Assembly: GCA_033030425.1 (NCBI GenBank)
Contig: JAUFSD010000018.1
Location: 806,001-870,000, forward strand
DNA length: 64,000 bases
Direction: 5' to 3'
Source: Verpa conica
Taxonomy: Eukaryota; Ascomycota; Pezizomycetes; Pezizales; Morchellaceae
Part shown: positions 1-12,642 of the stretch, piece by piece
How the letters are laid out: the number at the start of each line of letters is the position of its first letter
How positions within the stretch are numbered: the first letter of the stretch is position 1
Notes under the pieces: generated by a model
Databases searched by the model: none
What the model was told of the DNA's origin: nothing
What the model saw: the letters and a program-made list of their open reading frames with translations, nothing else
Program-made: the position numbers and the translations under genes

Positions 1-1536
1 CAATGGATTCCTTTACGTATTCCAACGTCAAATGATAGGCTATGCGTACTGTCTATCTGTACTCTATTTCGAGGGGGGATATGGATTTTGAGCTGGGGAG
101 GCTAGGTAACATGTGAAGCTCCGTGGTGCTTTAATACCATTAGTGGTGCTGTGCTTGGCCTAAGTGTCTACTACCTCCTATCCTTATGTATGCGCAATGC
201 CGCCTGCACGCACCACTGACGCACCCGCATCTACGGTAAAGTACATCTCACAAGGCGTTTCCATCGCTGGGGAATAGACGTTACCTTACATGTCGTCCAT
301 ACATCGATGACTGTACTCTGGTTCTAAACATATCGACTGTCTGCACGGACGTCGTCTCTTTACTTTTGTGCATTACAGCCTGGTACTGTGCGTGCTTGGG
401 GCATCATACATACTCGTACATGAAACGCCTACCACCTATGGGAAAGAAGCTTAGCTACTCGTGTTTTTGAAGGCGGTTAGGTTCCGTTGGGACATCATAC
501 GTGGCAGACACTGGGAGTAGAGTGGGTTTCGCTCAACCAACTCGGGACAGACAAGGTTATACTAACGTATATGTACCTGCCCGGTACCTTGAAGTACTTC
601 TAGCAACGAAATCCGGGTTACTATACTGCCCCAGGAACCCGTACGGAAAAGGGGGGTACGTATGGGTACATGCTCGAGTGCTCGGGCATGTACTCATGCC
701 GAAAACGTGGCTTCCAGTCCTTTCAAGCCACGATACGATAGTTGAAGCTAGACAGCCCTACATATCATTGCTATGTACTCACGGTAGAGCATCCCTCATT
801 GAGGCGTAGTAGTGGATACCTATTTCAGGCGAGCGCCGATAAACATTCTAAAGGTTTTTTGGTGATTGGTGATGTCTTTGGTACTTGTGATGCCTCACCG
901 TCGGACCCTACCGGTGAAGCAATTGTGAACAAAGTAAGCTGTGGATCTCTTGAATTGAATAGACAAAAGGCCTTGTTATCCTACAGATAAGGGCACTCTA
1001 TTGTTGCAGAAACCTAGTATTGTCAGATGACTTGCCCGGTGATTTGAAGAAATGGTTTATGACATGTCTGCTTTCAATTACCTATTCCAAGTTTACAGCT
1101 TGACAGGAATTTACCCCGACTCACCCCGTTATCTGTGAGCTCGAGCTTAGATGTGTGTTGATTCTGCCGGAATTGAAACCTGAACGATACCAAGGGAGTG
1201 TTTTGCCTTGCTTTTTCCGATGTTTGATCTTCGATGTGGAGTTCTCTGTCATGTCGAGATCGATTCGATTTGCTGTCCTCAGGGCCCAGAAAAGGCCCCC
1301 ACACTCTAGTGGAGCCGCAAGAGTTACACCTCTTAACCCCAAATAGCCAAGCTCTCGCCTGTAATCCTTGACCCGGCTTCCCGGAGCCTATTCATACTCC
1401 ACGTTGCACAAACCAATACAAGTGCTCCATCGAAAACCAAAAAAGAAACACGATGTCACCGCGCCAACAGCACAAAGCTCTCCAATAGTCTCCCGAGAAG
1501 AATAATGCTCTACCCGCCATCGCCCTGGCCACCGCT
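1..1536. other. 5' intergenic region, no supported gene
   Basis: Open frames here are short, lack family similarity and show no plausible intron-exon structure, so I call no gene. The only structure noticed is a near-perfect 28-nt palindrome at 666-693 (arms GTACATGC/GCATGTAC with an inner CGAG/CTCG pair). The last part (about 1350-1536) is presumably the promoter and 5' UTR of the gene starting at 1537. Confidence 0.5.
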
Positions 1537-4500
1537 ATGGAAGACGACTGGGCTTCTCCGTGGGCAGATGCAGACGATCGAGGCCCGACGGAGGTTATCA
1601 GAATTCTCGATGCTGAAGATGCAAAGGATGCAGGAGGAGCTGGAATAGACGTCCCGCAACCCCGGATTCCGGACAGCAACGTCGCGGTGCATACGAATGA
1701 CCCGTGGGGTAGCGGGGAACACGGGTTCGGGGACGCTTCGGCATGGTCAAATCCATCCCCTGGTGTTGGCTCCGGTGAGATCTCGGGGGTGGTAGGGGGG
1801 TCCGGACTCTCGGAGTGGGTTGAGCCGGTATCAGCGGGAGTTCCATCATTTTCTGTGAATAATGCAGAAGAGAAGACGGAATCACCAAATGCTACTAGAA
1901 GTACCACTCAGCAGCTAGGGGGAAAGAAGAAAGATGGGTGGTTTGGGGCTACAGATGAAGCAGATGCGTGGGCTGCCGGTTCCGATTGGGGAGACGGAAA
2001 GGCAGTGGAACAAGTTGAACTCAATGCGGGTGGAGGATTATCACCGGATACTATTCTTGAGATTAAGCCGCTCCCTAATAACGATACCGTAATAGAAGGT
2101 GCTGATAGGGAGGTATCAACCTACGCTGGAAACCATAGAGAAAATCAGTCTACAGAAATTTTGGATAGAAAATCAGTCGAAACTGGGACTGAAATGGGAG
2201 CAGAACCTGAGTCAATTATCTCTGAGATTACCTTGACTAAAGAGGCTTTGCAAACTCTTGAAACAGCTTCCTTTGGGGACTTAACAACAAAGCATCAGGG
2301 CGAGTTCGAAGGAAATACAAAGACGGCTAAGGCAGAAGTCAGGAATGAGGATGACGGTGAAGATGATGATGACGATGATGACTTTGGGGATTTCGCAGAT
2401 GAGGAAGGCTTTGATGACACAGAAGAGAATTTACCAAAAGATACTGCCGCATTTGCTGAGGAGCTACCCCATTTACCTCAAACACTACCATTGAAGGTTG
2501 ATATTTCATTTAATATTGATACTTCTCTTCTCAACAAACTCTATCCTATTCTTACAAGCTATCCAAAAAACCCTCCACTCAAGGAAATTATACACACTAC
2601 AAACTCGTAAGTGCCATACTCTTCAAGAAACCTATCATCATTTTAACTCATTTCAAATCTGTAGGCGAAAAGCCTGGTACCGCCTGTCCCAAAGCGGAAC
2701 AATAAGGAAAGATAAGAGTGGTGATGATGACTATGTCAGGGTAACCTGGGGGGGCTCTAAAATTCAGGAAGACGTCAATAGGATTGTGGCGAAGTGGATG
2801 GCGGAAGATAGGAGTTCTGGAGGGGGTGTAGCTTTGGGAGGTTCCCGGAGACTTGGAGCAATGTTTGGCTGGGGAGAAGGTGCCGAATCGACCGAAAAGA
2901 AGGCGCCACCTGTTCAATTGAACCTGGTAAAGGATAACCACTCTCATCAGAACAGTATTGGACTCGGAAAAACTTTAGATTTCGGGATCACAAAGTCTCC
3001 GTTTAGCATAACTACAACTCAGTCCACCGAAAGTGGGACTGTTTCCTCTCCCCAGATAGCAGGTTTTGGATGGAGTAGTTTTGATAATTCTCAGCCAACG
3101 GTTGAATCCCGCCCTAGCTCAAGCTCTAACTCGGTCAAAAGTGACGAAAAGCTTCCTTCTACACCTTACAGGGCAAGCTTTCAAGGTACCTCGTCAAGGA
3201 TTTTATCCCAGCCAGTTACTCCCAGTAGATCTGCGGTCTCTCATTCGCCAACTGTCAGCAACCACTCAAGTAAGCTCTCGCATAGCTTGGCGACGACACG
3301 ACCGTCTAGCCCATCTCCTCAAAGTATCCAGAGAACCACAGACGTAATCGCAACCACTCCCATTATCCCAACTTCGATGGACAATCCCTTCACTTCAACT
3401 TCAATGACTCCAACATCGGTGGGGAAGCCTGAGTCAACAAAAGTTTCACTCCCTAGTTCTAACTTCGATGAATGGGGGGCCTTCGAAAATATTACGACGA
3501 CAGTCAATCTACCATCTACCAGTGGAGCTAATTCGAACTTTGGCGAATGGGGTGCGTTTGAGGATTTAACGAAGACGGTGGACCTTAAACCTACCGGTTC
3601 GGTTTCAGGACCAGGCCTAGTTTCTGCCTTGTCACAGCCCCCCAAGGCCTCTGAGGCAAAGGACCAAGCGATAAACTCGAATGAAGACGAGTGGAATACA
3701 TTTAAAGAACCATTACCGCCAAAAACCGCTATCTCTAGTGGTTTTTCGGAAAAGCAATCTCCAAAAGCCGCCACAGAATTAGAAGAGCAGAAGATGGGTT
3801 CTTTGGCAGTCTTTGCTGACCCACTCAAATCTAAACCCACGGTACCGGAACAACCGCTGACGCAACCGTCTACTCGTGGTCCTATTGAATCAGGACCCAG
3901 ATCACTCGGGGTTTCTGGCTTGGGTCCCCAGCAGACAGACGATTGGAGTTCATTTGACGCTTTCGAAAGCTCCCTGGAACATAACCCCCCCATATTCGCC
4001 CCAAATCCTACTCGTGTCTCCGAAGAATCGAGTCACAGATCGAACGAGGCGCCTGGACCGGGATCCCATAGTGCTGATAATTGGAGCTCCTTTGAAGCAT
4101 TTGAGTCCGTGCTAACCTCTAAACCCAAAACATCGAATCTGCCTTTGGAAAACTCCCCAGCCTACACCACGCATGGAAAAAAATTGGCCGAAAAGCCTAT
4201 ACTAAAGGCTCAAAATATAGATTCTTGGGGCTCCTTCGACTCATTTGAAGCACCAAAACCAAAACCAGCAAGCAACCTACAGCAACCGGCATTCGTAAGA
4301 TCGAGTGGTGCTAATACAAAGTCCTTTACCAGTCATGCTCCTCCAGTGATATCTGCTCCAGCTGCCAATGATGATGATGACTGGGGTGAGATGGTGCAAT
4401 CTCCCGAAATACCAAGGGGTAGTAGCCCTTTCTCAACTGTTCTACCTACCCCGCTACAGCCTACCTTGTCTCCCAGCATCACTACTCCCAGAGCCATGTC

Positions 4501-4867
4501 ACCGGCTTCATTTCAAAACACGCAACCACAACCACAACCACTAATACCTAGCGTCGCATCCACCGCACCCATGTTTGATTTTAGCAGCTTCGAGAAGTCA
4601 CCTACTCCCGATAATACTATGCCACCTAACGGTAATGGAGGTAATGACACGTGGGACCTATCATTTTTCGAGGGTTCGGGTTCTTCTACTTCCACCCCGG
4701 TCAACGTGTCAGCCTCGGTATTTTCCAATCAGGCTAGCAACGACCTATGGGATGCCCCGCCGCCAGGAGTGACTGGTCGACGCGAGAACGCAAAAGAAAT
4801 AGAGGAGAGTAAACTTGTAAATCAGTTAGTGGAAGGGTTACCGGATTTGAGTTATATGCTTCAGTAG
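1537..4867 (+). CDS. WxxF/FGDF-motif protein, probable clathrin-adaptor accessory factor (aftiphilin-like)
   Basis: Two exons, 1537-2606 and 2665-4867, joined by a 58-nt GTAAGT...TAG intron (phase 2), give about 1090 residues. Most of the protein is low-complexity and rich in Ser, Pro and Thr. An acidic stretch near residue 285 holds DDFGDF, the form of gamma-ear binding motif found in AP-1/GGA partners. From about residue 620 to 1020 there are repeated acidic W-x-x-F boxes (EWGAFE twice, EWNTF, DWSSFDAF, NWSSFEAF, SWGSFDSF). A compact block at residues 358-440 (KAWYRLSQSGTIRKDK..., then VTWGG...KWM...FGWGE) is the most ordered part. Such motifs are known to recruit clathrin-adaptor appendage domains, so a role at trans-Golgi or endosomal coats is inferred from motifs alone. 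The C-terminus ends LPDLSYML. The ATG has G at -3. The gene model is solid; the function is tentative. Confidence 0.8.
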
Positions 4868-5998
4868 ATTAGTTCTTTCTGCGCCTGTGTATTGTTAGTG
4901 TTAAGGGGTACGGGGGGGTAGGAATCACTAAAAGTATACTTGAGAAGCGATGGATATTACGCATTGGATGGAGTTTTTTCTTTCTTTTCTTTCTTAGCGC
5001 TATCATTACGATATTAGAATACGAAATTACTTGTTTATAAATAACCCAAAAGAACACTTGAGGCCCTTACATTAAGTCTAACTTGTACTATTTACTAACA
5101 AGCGCTAGAGTAGATTTAATTCAGGATGTTAATATACACTCTCTCAATACATAAGCTTTAATGAACAAAAATAAAGCCATAACGTATATTTCATGTTTTA
5201 GGTAAAAACGAGTGATGATCCATGAGTAAGAAAGAGCTGCGCCAAGTTCGTGAGAGTTTCACCGTTAATTAGTGAATACCAATATCTAGCAACGTGGATG
5301 TATCAGAGAAGAGAATTGATAACCATATAAGTAGCTCCAAAGGTCCCTGTATTATTGTTTCTCCCCTGAATTTCATTACGAATTATTCCGAGAGCTAAAC
5401 AACAATCTCAAGTTTGAGCTATTATGGTAAACAGTCTCTAAAACCTATCTCTTAAACGGCACCGTTCCGTAGCTACGTACTGGTCTCTAGAATTTAGTAT
5501 ACCTAGAGCCTATATATCATTTCTCGATATAACTCTTTATTATAAAACCTCCCTCTAATTTCTGTATGGTAGTTTGCGAGACTAGCAACGCAAGTAGTGC
5601 TCAAAAATAGGAAATAATCGGCTTGATTACTTTTACTATGAGAAAGGGGGTTAGTGAATATATAAAGAGTGGATAAGACATGATGAGGGAAATATTTATT
5701 CTAATCCTGATAGGATGGCTTATAGTTGAGGTGTTTCTGCCATGACTGCAGCCCGTAGAAGTGCCTTAGTTTAAGTTACCTGGTGACCATTACTTCCATA
5801 ATTCGGCAATGTGCTTCGTCCGAGGCTAGATCATTTGCCTTCTAGAGATTCATAATACGTGTAACGACCGAATTTAAATTTAATCTGGCCTATGTTTTGG
5901 GCCGTTGCTTCCCGAATCTTTCTCTCATTTATCCTCATAATCATCGGGTACCTGCGTTATTTCCTCTATCCAGTTCTCGGGATATTCATCTTATCATA
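4868..5998. other. Intergenic, AT-rich, no gene seen
   Basis: The 3' flank of the WxxF protein gene followed by AT-rich sequence with only short, unsupported frames. It ends at the TACC target-site copy that flanks the inverted-repeat element starting at 6003. Confidence 0.5.
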
Positions 5999-6002
5999 TA
6001 CC

Positions 6003-7155
6003 TGTTCTGGCCCGTTGGGGGGACCTGCCTATCGGGGGGACGTCCCCCCAACGGGCCAGCCTGGGAGCGGACAGGTAGGCATCCCCTGAATGGGTTACCT
6101 GTTGGAGGGATACCAGTGTCCCCCATATGGGTAGGTGATAAATCATGACTCAATTATTTCAGGCACACCCTAAAAAAATTAACTTAGTAGTCAGAAAGAT
6201 ATTGGCCTATCTTGAGATATTTTAGGGATTTTTTATTATTTTTATACCATGGATTGTTATCTCTGGAGATTTTTATATTGTAGGCACTTTTTGGTAGAAA
6301 ACAATAGTTATATGTTATCTGATAAACATGGGTGCTTTATAAGCGATGCACTTGAGTAAAATAGCAATGTACAGCCGTGTCCAACAAATTCCCGGAGCCC
6401 CCCCATAGCAACCGGGACATTTCTGCGATACAACAACCATAAAGTTTCTACAAAGAGAAGTGTTTGGGATAAGCTAAATGAGGTGATTTAACTCTACAAT
6501 GAGGCCTCTGGGTCACTTGGCTCATATGTAGAGGGTTAGTCCCCCAATCTATTAAGAGCTCTATCTCAATACTCATACAGGCAATAAGGGCCAAAAAATG
6601 CGCCAATGGTCACCAGATTAAATACATATATATCATACAAGACTAACTTCCTACCCCATTAGTTCCAAACTATTTCATTAAATGGTTGATGAACTAGAGT
6701 TGATTAGGTGTTTGTTTTGGTGTGAATTGACAAGACTTATTGAGGGTCATACCACAGGGGTCAAAAGACTCCCAAAGTGGTATTTTTCTCGGATTTCTTT
6801 ACATACTTATATCCCCCATGGTCTCTTTAGTACTTATATGTATTCCCATATTAATACTAGTATTTGTGGTTGTGTTGAGGTCTGCGGAATTGCCGTTGCC
6901 ATGGGGGGGGGGGCTCCGGGAATTTGTTGGACACGGCTGTACTAGGGTAAAATAGCTGTCTACCCGTTCAGGGTACGCTGTGTGTCCCCCCAATGGCTAC
7001 CCATTGGGGGGATGCCCTATAAAACTGATTTATTGCTACCTGTTGGGGGGATATCCCCTCAATGGGTAGCCCATTAGGGGGATATCCCTCGAACAGGCTG
7101 GCCCATTCAGGGGACGTCCCCCCGATAGGCAGCGTCCCCCGGACGGGCCAGAACA
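6003..7155. mobile_element. Terminal-inverted-repeat element with G-run palindromes (about 1.15 kb)
   Basis: The left end (TGTTCTGGCCCG, 6003 onward) is repeated in inverse orientation at the right end (CGGGCCAGAACA, ending 7155). The inverted match continues inward through a block containing GCCTATCGGGGGGACGTCCC. Both ends are followed inside by many copies of GGGGGGA...TCCCCC palindromes and CCCATTGGGGGG-like units (about 6010-6130 and 6970-7150). TACC lies directly outside both ends (5999-6002 and 7156-7159), consistent with a 4-bp target-site duplication. No transposase is encoded, so this is a non-autonomous element; its superfamily is unknown. A second inverted-repeat element (6369-6942) is nested in it. 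Confidence 0.7.
6369..6942. mobile_element. Nested MITE-like element with about 45-bp terminal inverted repeats
   Basis: The left terminus GTACAGCCGTGTCCAACAAA (6369 onward) continues through TTCCCGGAG and a run of C to about 6412. The same sequence occurs in reverse complement ending at 6942. The arms differ mainly in the length of the C/G run. The 10-mer GTAAAATAGC lies just outside each end (6356-6365 and 6947-6956), three to four bases from the inverted repeat. That is compatible with a 9-10-bp target-site duplication of Mutator type, with the exact ends a few bases further out. The 570-bp body has no transposase. It sits inside the element at 6003-7155, so it inserted later. Confidence 0.65.
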
Positions 7156-7343
7156 TACCCTTCATTTATCCACACGTGAGCCATATATCAAATGATTCAA
7201 TACCCGCTACAGTAGTTCAATCAAGATTTAATAAATACGTAATAAGAATAAATCTACTAGATATACCTAGCTAAGTAATAATTTCACCAGTATATATACG
7301 TCGCTCACTTGATAACCTCATTTACTAATTATACAAGATCTTT

Positions 7344-7733
7344 CTACGCGGCGACCAACCCGTAGGCTGCCCAAGCCGCCCAGACCGAATGAACCGTGAC
7401 AATACCCCAAAATGGCTCTTGGGTATACGCATCGAGGCCAAATCGACTCCAGATGTACCAAGCTGGAGCAAGAGTATGGAACATCAGGAAAGAGACACCG
7501 ATGGCGCGACCAACCTCAGTGTGTCGGATATGGTAACCTCGAAGACGGAAACAAAGGATGATGTAGGGGAATAGGAGTGTCGCATATGCCCGTAAGAAGA
7601 ATGAACTCGTGGGGCATGAGAAGTCTCCGCGATTTGGCCAGAAAACTGACGAGAGTGTTATAAAGAAGTAGACATCGAGCAGCTGCACTGCGAGTGCAGA
7701 TGTATATAGAATGCGGATGTGGAGAGGGTTGTT
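7344..7733 (-). pseudogene. Partial multi-pass membrane protein gene, family not recognised
   Basis: On the minus strand one open stretch encodes about 129 residues from NNPLHIRILYTSALAVQLLD to a TAG stop. It holds about four hydrophobic segments alternating with short charged loops (such as RLRGYHIRHTEVGRA), as in a small integral membrane protein. A stop lies upstream in frame. The sequence CAG just before the stretch (7734-7736) could be a splice acceptor, but no convincing upstream exon or ATG was found. Possible GT donors nearby give either introns too short or the wrong phase. It is therefore either the last exon of a gene whose 5' exon I cannot place, or a 5'-truncated relic. It lies 1.8 kb from ERG7; no functional link is shown. 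Confidence 0.45.
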
Positions 7734-9505
7734 CTGATATTTACTGGATGGTTAGCAAGGGTTTACCGATTGGTTTAAGGGGAAGACGCACCATTGTTAC
7801 TATTTCCTGGACTAATTGTAGACGAGTAGAATTATTGTTGGGGAGAAGCGGTTACAGGTGGCATTTTGAAGTCAGTATATTTTAAATAATTGCTTTTTGT
7901 GGCTTAGTCAAGTTTGCATTCCAACTCGGTTGAATCGATAAGTTACACAGGGATAAGATCCGATGCGGGCAGGAATTATCGATGACTCTGCCCTGTACTT
8001 AAGACTAATCAGTCTGGAATTTTGTGCCGAGTTGTCAGTCTCGGGCCCGATTATTTATCGTGATTTACTAATCTGGAGAATAGTTTTATTGATAGCTTGT
8101 TGGTTTCCATATTCTAATGTACTAAAGGTTTCTTTGGATCACTAAATACGTTATAAAGGGAGGAGGTTACCTAGGAAGTCACCTGACTCTCGATAGGACA
8201 CATTCCGCTAGCAGTAGAGTACGCGATAAAGTATTATTTCCTAAAGGGAAATAGAAAAGTACAAGTGAGAGAGTGCTTCAATATTGTAAGTCAAACAGTT
8301 TGCTTTATCCAGTACTTGTTCAAGAGTAAGATTTTTCACTCCAGCTTGTAAATACTTCTGATATCTACAAAAGTACCTCATCATAGCTTCTAGTCTTAGG
8401 TAAGCTTTTTCTATAATATATATTATTTCTATATATATAATAATTGATAGTATGAGGGGATAAGTCAACTCACTAAATTCAACTCAAACGCTTATACTTT
8501 AGTAAGGGTTGTCTCTATCACCGAATTATATCCATCGTACTATAGCGGAATGCAAGAGTTTAAGCGAACTAGGAGCCTCGGTGCTCATCTCGGCAGTGCT
8601 TGATTTACGGAACAATAAACAGATAACCTGTATCCTTATATCTAGGCAAGTAGTTTATTATAATTCCCTGATATCTAAATAGGTACCAATACTATAATTA
8701 GCAGTTCGATCTAGTATAGTAACAGGTGATAGTTGTATTTTGTAGATTATCTCATACTAGGCTTTCCCAAAGTACTAAATTACGTACCAGATAAATTAAA
8801 TCTTCTCAGCTCGCTCTTCATCTAAATCCACTCTAACCAAGTTATTTAGTTTCAAGTGTATGTCTCTGGGCCCTTGAGAGGTGAAATAGCACAAGGTCGT
8901 TTAAAACGTCTGAATAATTCGGTGTGCTTAGGTGCTAGGTGAGTGGGGATGTTCGTAATAGTTGGTTATCTCCGGCTTCGTCAGATGGAGGTCTAGATAA
9001 GTAGAATAGACAAGTGCATATTCATTATGGGAGTAATAAGGGGACTGCACAAGAGAGGTGTCTTATTGATTGTAAGATAAAGATGTGCTTGGGTTTAAAC
9101 CAGTTTTTGGATATACTAAGGCGGTCTTTTTTGTAAACAAATACTTGTAGGAGAACTGCTGTGATTTAGTGTGAAGTTGGAATTATGTTTGTACTGTAGA
9201 ATCAAACCTTACCCAAAGCTTCTTTTCCGTACCACATATTTCTTAAGCAGTATTAATCCTACAGGACTAGAAATTTATGAAATTGAGAGATAGCTACGTA
9301 GTGCTAAATCGTAGCTCGTTAAGACATTACTAGCACCACATCATAGACTATCACTCGCATAATTTCATCTTGTAATATGCACAAAGTCTATTCTAGTTGA
9401 TTAAATATCATTACAGTAGGTATGTCCAACTTTAAATCCCTTTTATCTTATTACTTCTCTATTCATATCCCCCCTTAAACACATCTCTAACCTCACTAAA
9501 TTCGC
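7734..9505. other. Intergenic, AT-rich, no gene seen
   Basis: Apart from possible upstream exon sequence of the membrane-protein fragment, only short unsupported frames occur. It abuts the ERG7 stop codon at 9506. Confidence 0.45.
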
Positions 9506-11840
9506 CTAAGCCTCTGGACGCAATTGTGGGTTTCTATACATCTTCGCAAACATCCCTAGTGCCTTGATAGTGAACGTGAACTTATAGTTTGGGTATGAAA
9601 TCATGCTTTTTATCGTTAGTAAAAGGTAAAGGCAGGAGAAGAGAGATACTTACCAGCTCTTATTAAACACGCCTTCAATACCCTCCTGTTTCCACTCTCC
9701 ATTTATTTGCTGTCGTTGCATAATCAACTGTTCTCATAGTTAGCATATCATTCCTAGCAACCCCCTCTTCTCCTAGAACTATGTACCTTGATTCCCTTCT
9801 GTATAGGCTCTATGTGCGGGTACTCTGCATTCATTAATGCAATAACCGCCCACGCAGTATTAACGACCTGAGCGTCCTTATGCTGTGTATAAACCCCACT
9901 CTCACTACTTTTGTAACTCTCTCCCCACCCTCCGTCTGGCCTCTGTTTCTCCACCAAGAAATGACACGCTTTCTTCACACATAGCGAATTCCCATAAATT
10001 TCGCCCACAGACCTAAGTGACTCAGTAGCAAACATGATTGCATATGTAAAACAAATACCCCAGCTTCCGTACCAGGATCCGTCAGGTCGCTGGGCAGTTT
10101 TAATCCATGACACCGCACGACGAATCACGTTATCAATCTTGGTGGCGCGGTATTGTGGGTATATATTCTTGAAGTATGATAAAGCCATGACGACAGCTGT
10201 GGTGCATTCAGGGTATTCGTATTCGATCATTATGCCACCGAATACTTCGGCTGCGTTGAGGGTCTCAAGCCACTTACCACCCCGAGCAAGCTCGTAGGTT
10301 CCGAAGCCGCCATTAGGGTTCTGCATAGTAAGGATTACGTCGACCGCGTCTTCTAACCTCTCCTTACTTATCAAGCTCGGCATACCAGGGATTGATTGGA
10401 GCATAAGTACACTCTTCAATGCCTCTGATGTGGTGTCAGAAACAGTATATCCTTGTGTTCTCTTTGAGAACGGCCATGCCCCTTTTCGCTGTTGTCGGTA
10501 TGCTTTATCGGCTTCGGGTACATCGGCACGGATCTGCTGAGTTTCAAGGAATTGTAGTGCTTTAATGAGCATGTCACGGTAGGCGGGCTCCTCGGCGAGG
10601 TTGCATTCGACGATGGCTTGGATTAAAAACGAGGTATCCCAGCATTGGACTCCGTCTGTACCGTTTACTAGCATACCCTCATCTTTCACCCAGAGGAAGT
10701 CGCGGAGTGTTTCACGGTGTGCACGGACTGCAACACTGTCTTCGCCTTCAGCAAAATACCGGGCTATGAAGTTGAAAGGGTTATTGACAGGGCCGAGACA
10801 GCAATACTCCGAGGCCTCATCCTCACGCTTGATGAGATCATAAACGTGGTTCCGAGCAATTTCTTGAACCTTCCCCGGGCAGATATAGGAGCCCCAGACA
10901 CCAAGAATGCCGTTGAGGGCATCAAGGATCTTGGTGTGAGGGTGGTAGATATCGCCCTGCGCGACAGTGTTGCGGTGTTGCGAGAATTCGATTGACGTAT
11001 ATGGCTGAGTATAGAGCTCCTCGCGCAACGAATGAATAAGGTCATTCTCGGGGTGTGAGCGCCTCAAGGAGTACATATAACTCATTGCCAGATAAACTTG
11101 GCGATTATGGCACCACCACCTCCACGGGTGGAATGGGATCCAATTTGGCAGCAGCCACAGCTCTGGCGGGATCGGATTCATCCCCTCCCATCCATAACAA
11201 TTCATCAGCGCAAGCAGAAACTTTCCCCAATGCGGGGACCCGAGCGCGCCGCCGAGTTTATGAAGTTGGTTTCTCGCCTTGACAGCGACGGGGTGCTCAG
11301 GGTCCATACCGAGGATTCGGAGGACGACATAATTGCAGGCAGTACCGAAGACGGTCGAGTGTCCTTCTATGTGGAGTCCCCACCCACCATCTACCGGATT
11401 GGCACGTGCGGCGAGGTAGGCAGTGATTTCGATCTTCCATGGGTCAGGAATTGGGGTGTTGGTAATGTAATAAGAGACGATGACGGCGGGGATAAGGAAC
11501 ATCGGGCCACCGTATTCGCAGGCCCATTGGCCCTCGGGGAGCTGTAGCTGGGAAAAGAAAGATAGACCATTGCGGGCGGCATCGAGTGGGGAGTAAGCTG
11601 GTGGGAGGTCAGGGAGATTCTGTAGCAGTGTTAGTTGATAGTTTTCACGATGAGGCTGAAAATGGTAGTTACAGTTGGAAGACCAAGATGGTATTTATCT
11701 GCTGTGGATTGAGGCCAGGCAGCTATTTCTTCATCTGTAGTAAGATATTCCCATGTCTGACGGCCATCTTGGGACTTGAGACGCCAGCGGGCGTAATCTG
11801 TTCTTGGGATGTCGGTGGAAATAGGGGTCTTTTCAGCCAT
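9506..11840 (-). CDS. ERG7: Oxidosqualene cyclase / lanosterol synthase
   Basis: Four exons on the minus strand: 11840-11673, 11619-9787, 9727-9654 and 9605-9506. Introns are 53, 59 and 48 nt, the first and last with CTAAC branch points, and the product is 724 residues, the usual length for this enzyme. Lanosterol synthase cyclises 2,3-oxidosqualene to lanosterol in ergosterol synthesis at the ER and lipid droplets. Visible family features are the N-terminal [42 protein letters not shown], the membrane-channel and QW motifs ([20 protein letters not shown]), and [17 protein letters not shown]. The catalytic acid is D451, and C528 in PECTT corresponds to a residue that hydrogen-bonds it. The usual VSDCTxE motif reads VSDTTSE here, and WWCHCR reads WWCHNR (H227 kept, N228). 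Reading frame and splice sites are intact, so the gene is probably active. A specialised triterpene cyclase is possible but less likely. Confidence 0.93.
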
Positions 11841-12642
11841 TGGTACGTTGATATTCGTTCAGTCGTAAAATCGTGAGTATGAAGTCCGAGACCGGAGAAG
11901 ACTCGAGAGAAGGGTGATATATATAGAGTATGTACAGACCAGGTGTTTGGCTGGGAGTTTTCATTCCACAGCTGCTGCTGCTGCTGTTCAGGGGTATATG
12001 CGGCAAGTCCCGTGCAAGGATGGTAATGTGCAGCCAAGACTACGAAGTGATCAACCACTGGATTTGGAGATATCAGATAGGCATTATAGCCACTAGGGAG
12101 ATGTTGTAATTGTTTCCCCATGTATTAAAACAACTCAATTCACTAATATCAACCCTTACTTCTGAGCGCTGAGTTTGATTCTTCTGTTCTGAGTATTGTT
12201 GAAGCACATGCCAACTCAAGGCAGCGCAGGGGTTGTAACACCTAAACCTTCGCTCTACCGGCCTCCGAGACCCCGGTACGATTATCAGATCATGGATTGT
12301 CCCTCTCCACGGGCACTTTTGTATCCGGTGCTGGAGTTGGTTCACTACCCTCGTATTAAGCCTCGCTTGAAACCTGTAATCCAGGTGGGCTATACCGAGC
12401 ATGGATGATAGCCCATGAGTTACTACATTCTACAAACCCTGATAAGTGTACCTTGCACATTACTATTGCGTATCTGTGTAACTTCACTTAATTAAGTACC
12501 TAACTACACCTAACGGATTTTCCTGTAGTTAACTTACAAAGAAATAGGTAAAGAAACAAAGAGTCTAAATCAGAAAGTTACCGTAAAACCCCCAACCTTC
12601 AAAAAAGCTTCGACATTCCAAAGAGAAATAGGGAGAAATCTC
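11841..12642. other. Intergenic; ERG7 promoter side, no gene seen
   Basis: About 800 bp upstream of ERG7, and downstream of the minus-strand gene ending at 12643. It should carry the ERG7 promoter. A short CTG/CAG run lies at about 11970-11990. No coding structure is supported. Confidence 0.45.

Noticed and set aside
501..990. Two overlapping plus-strand ORFs near the window start
   Set aside because: They start at non-ATG codons, have no recognisable features and no intron signals.
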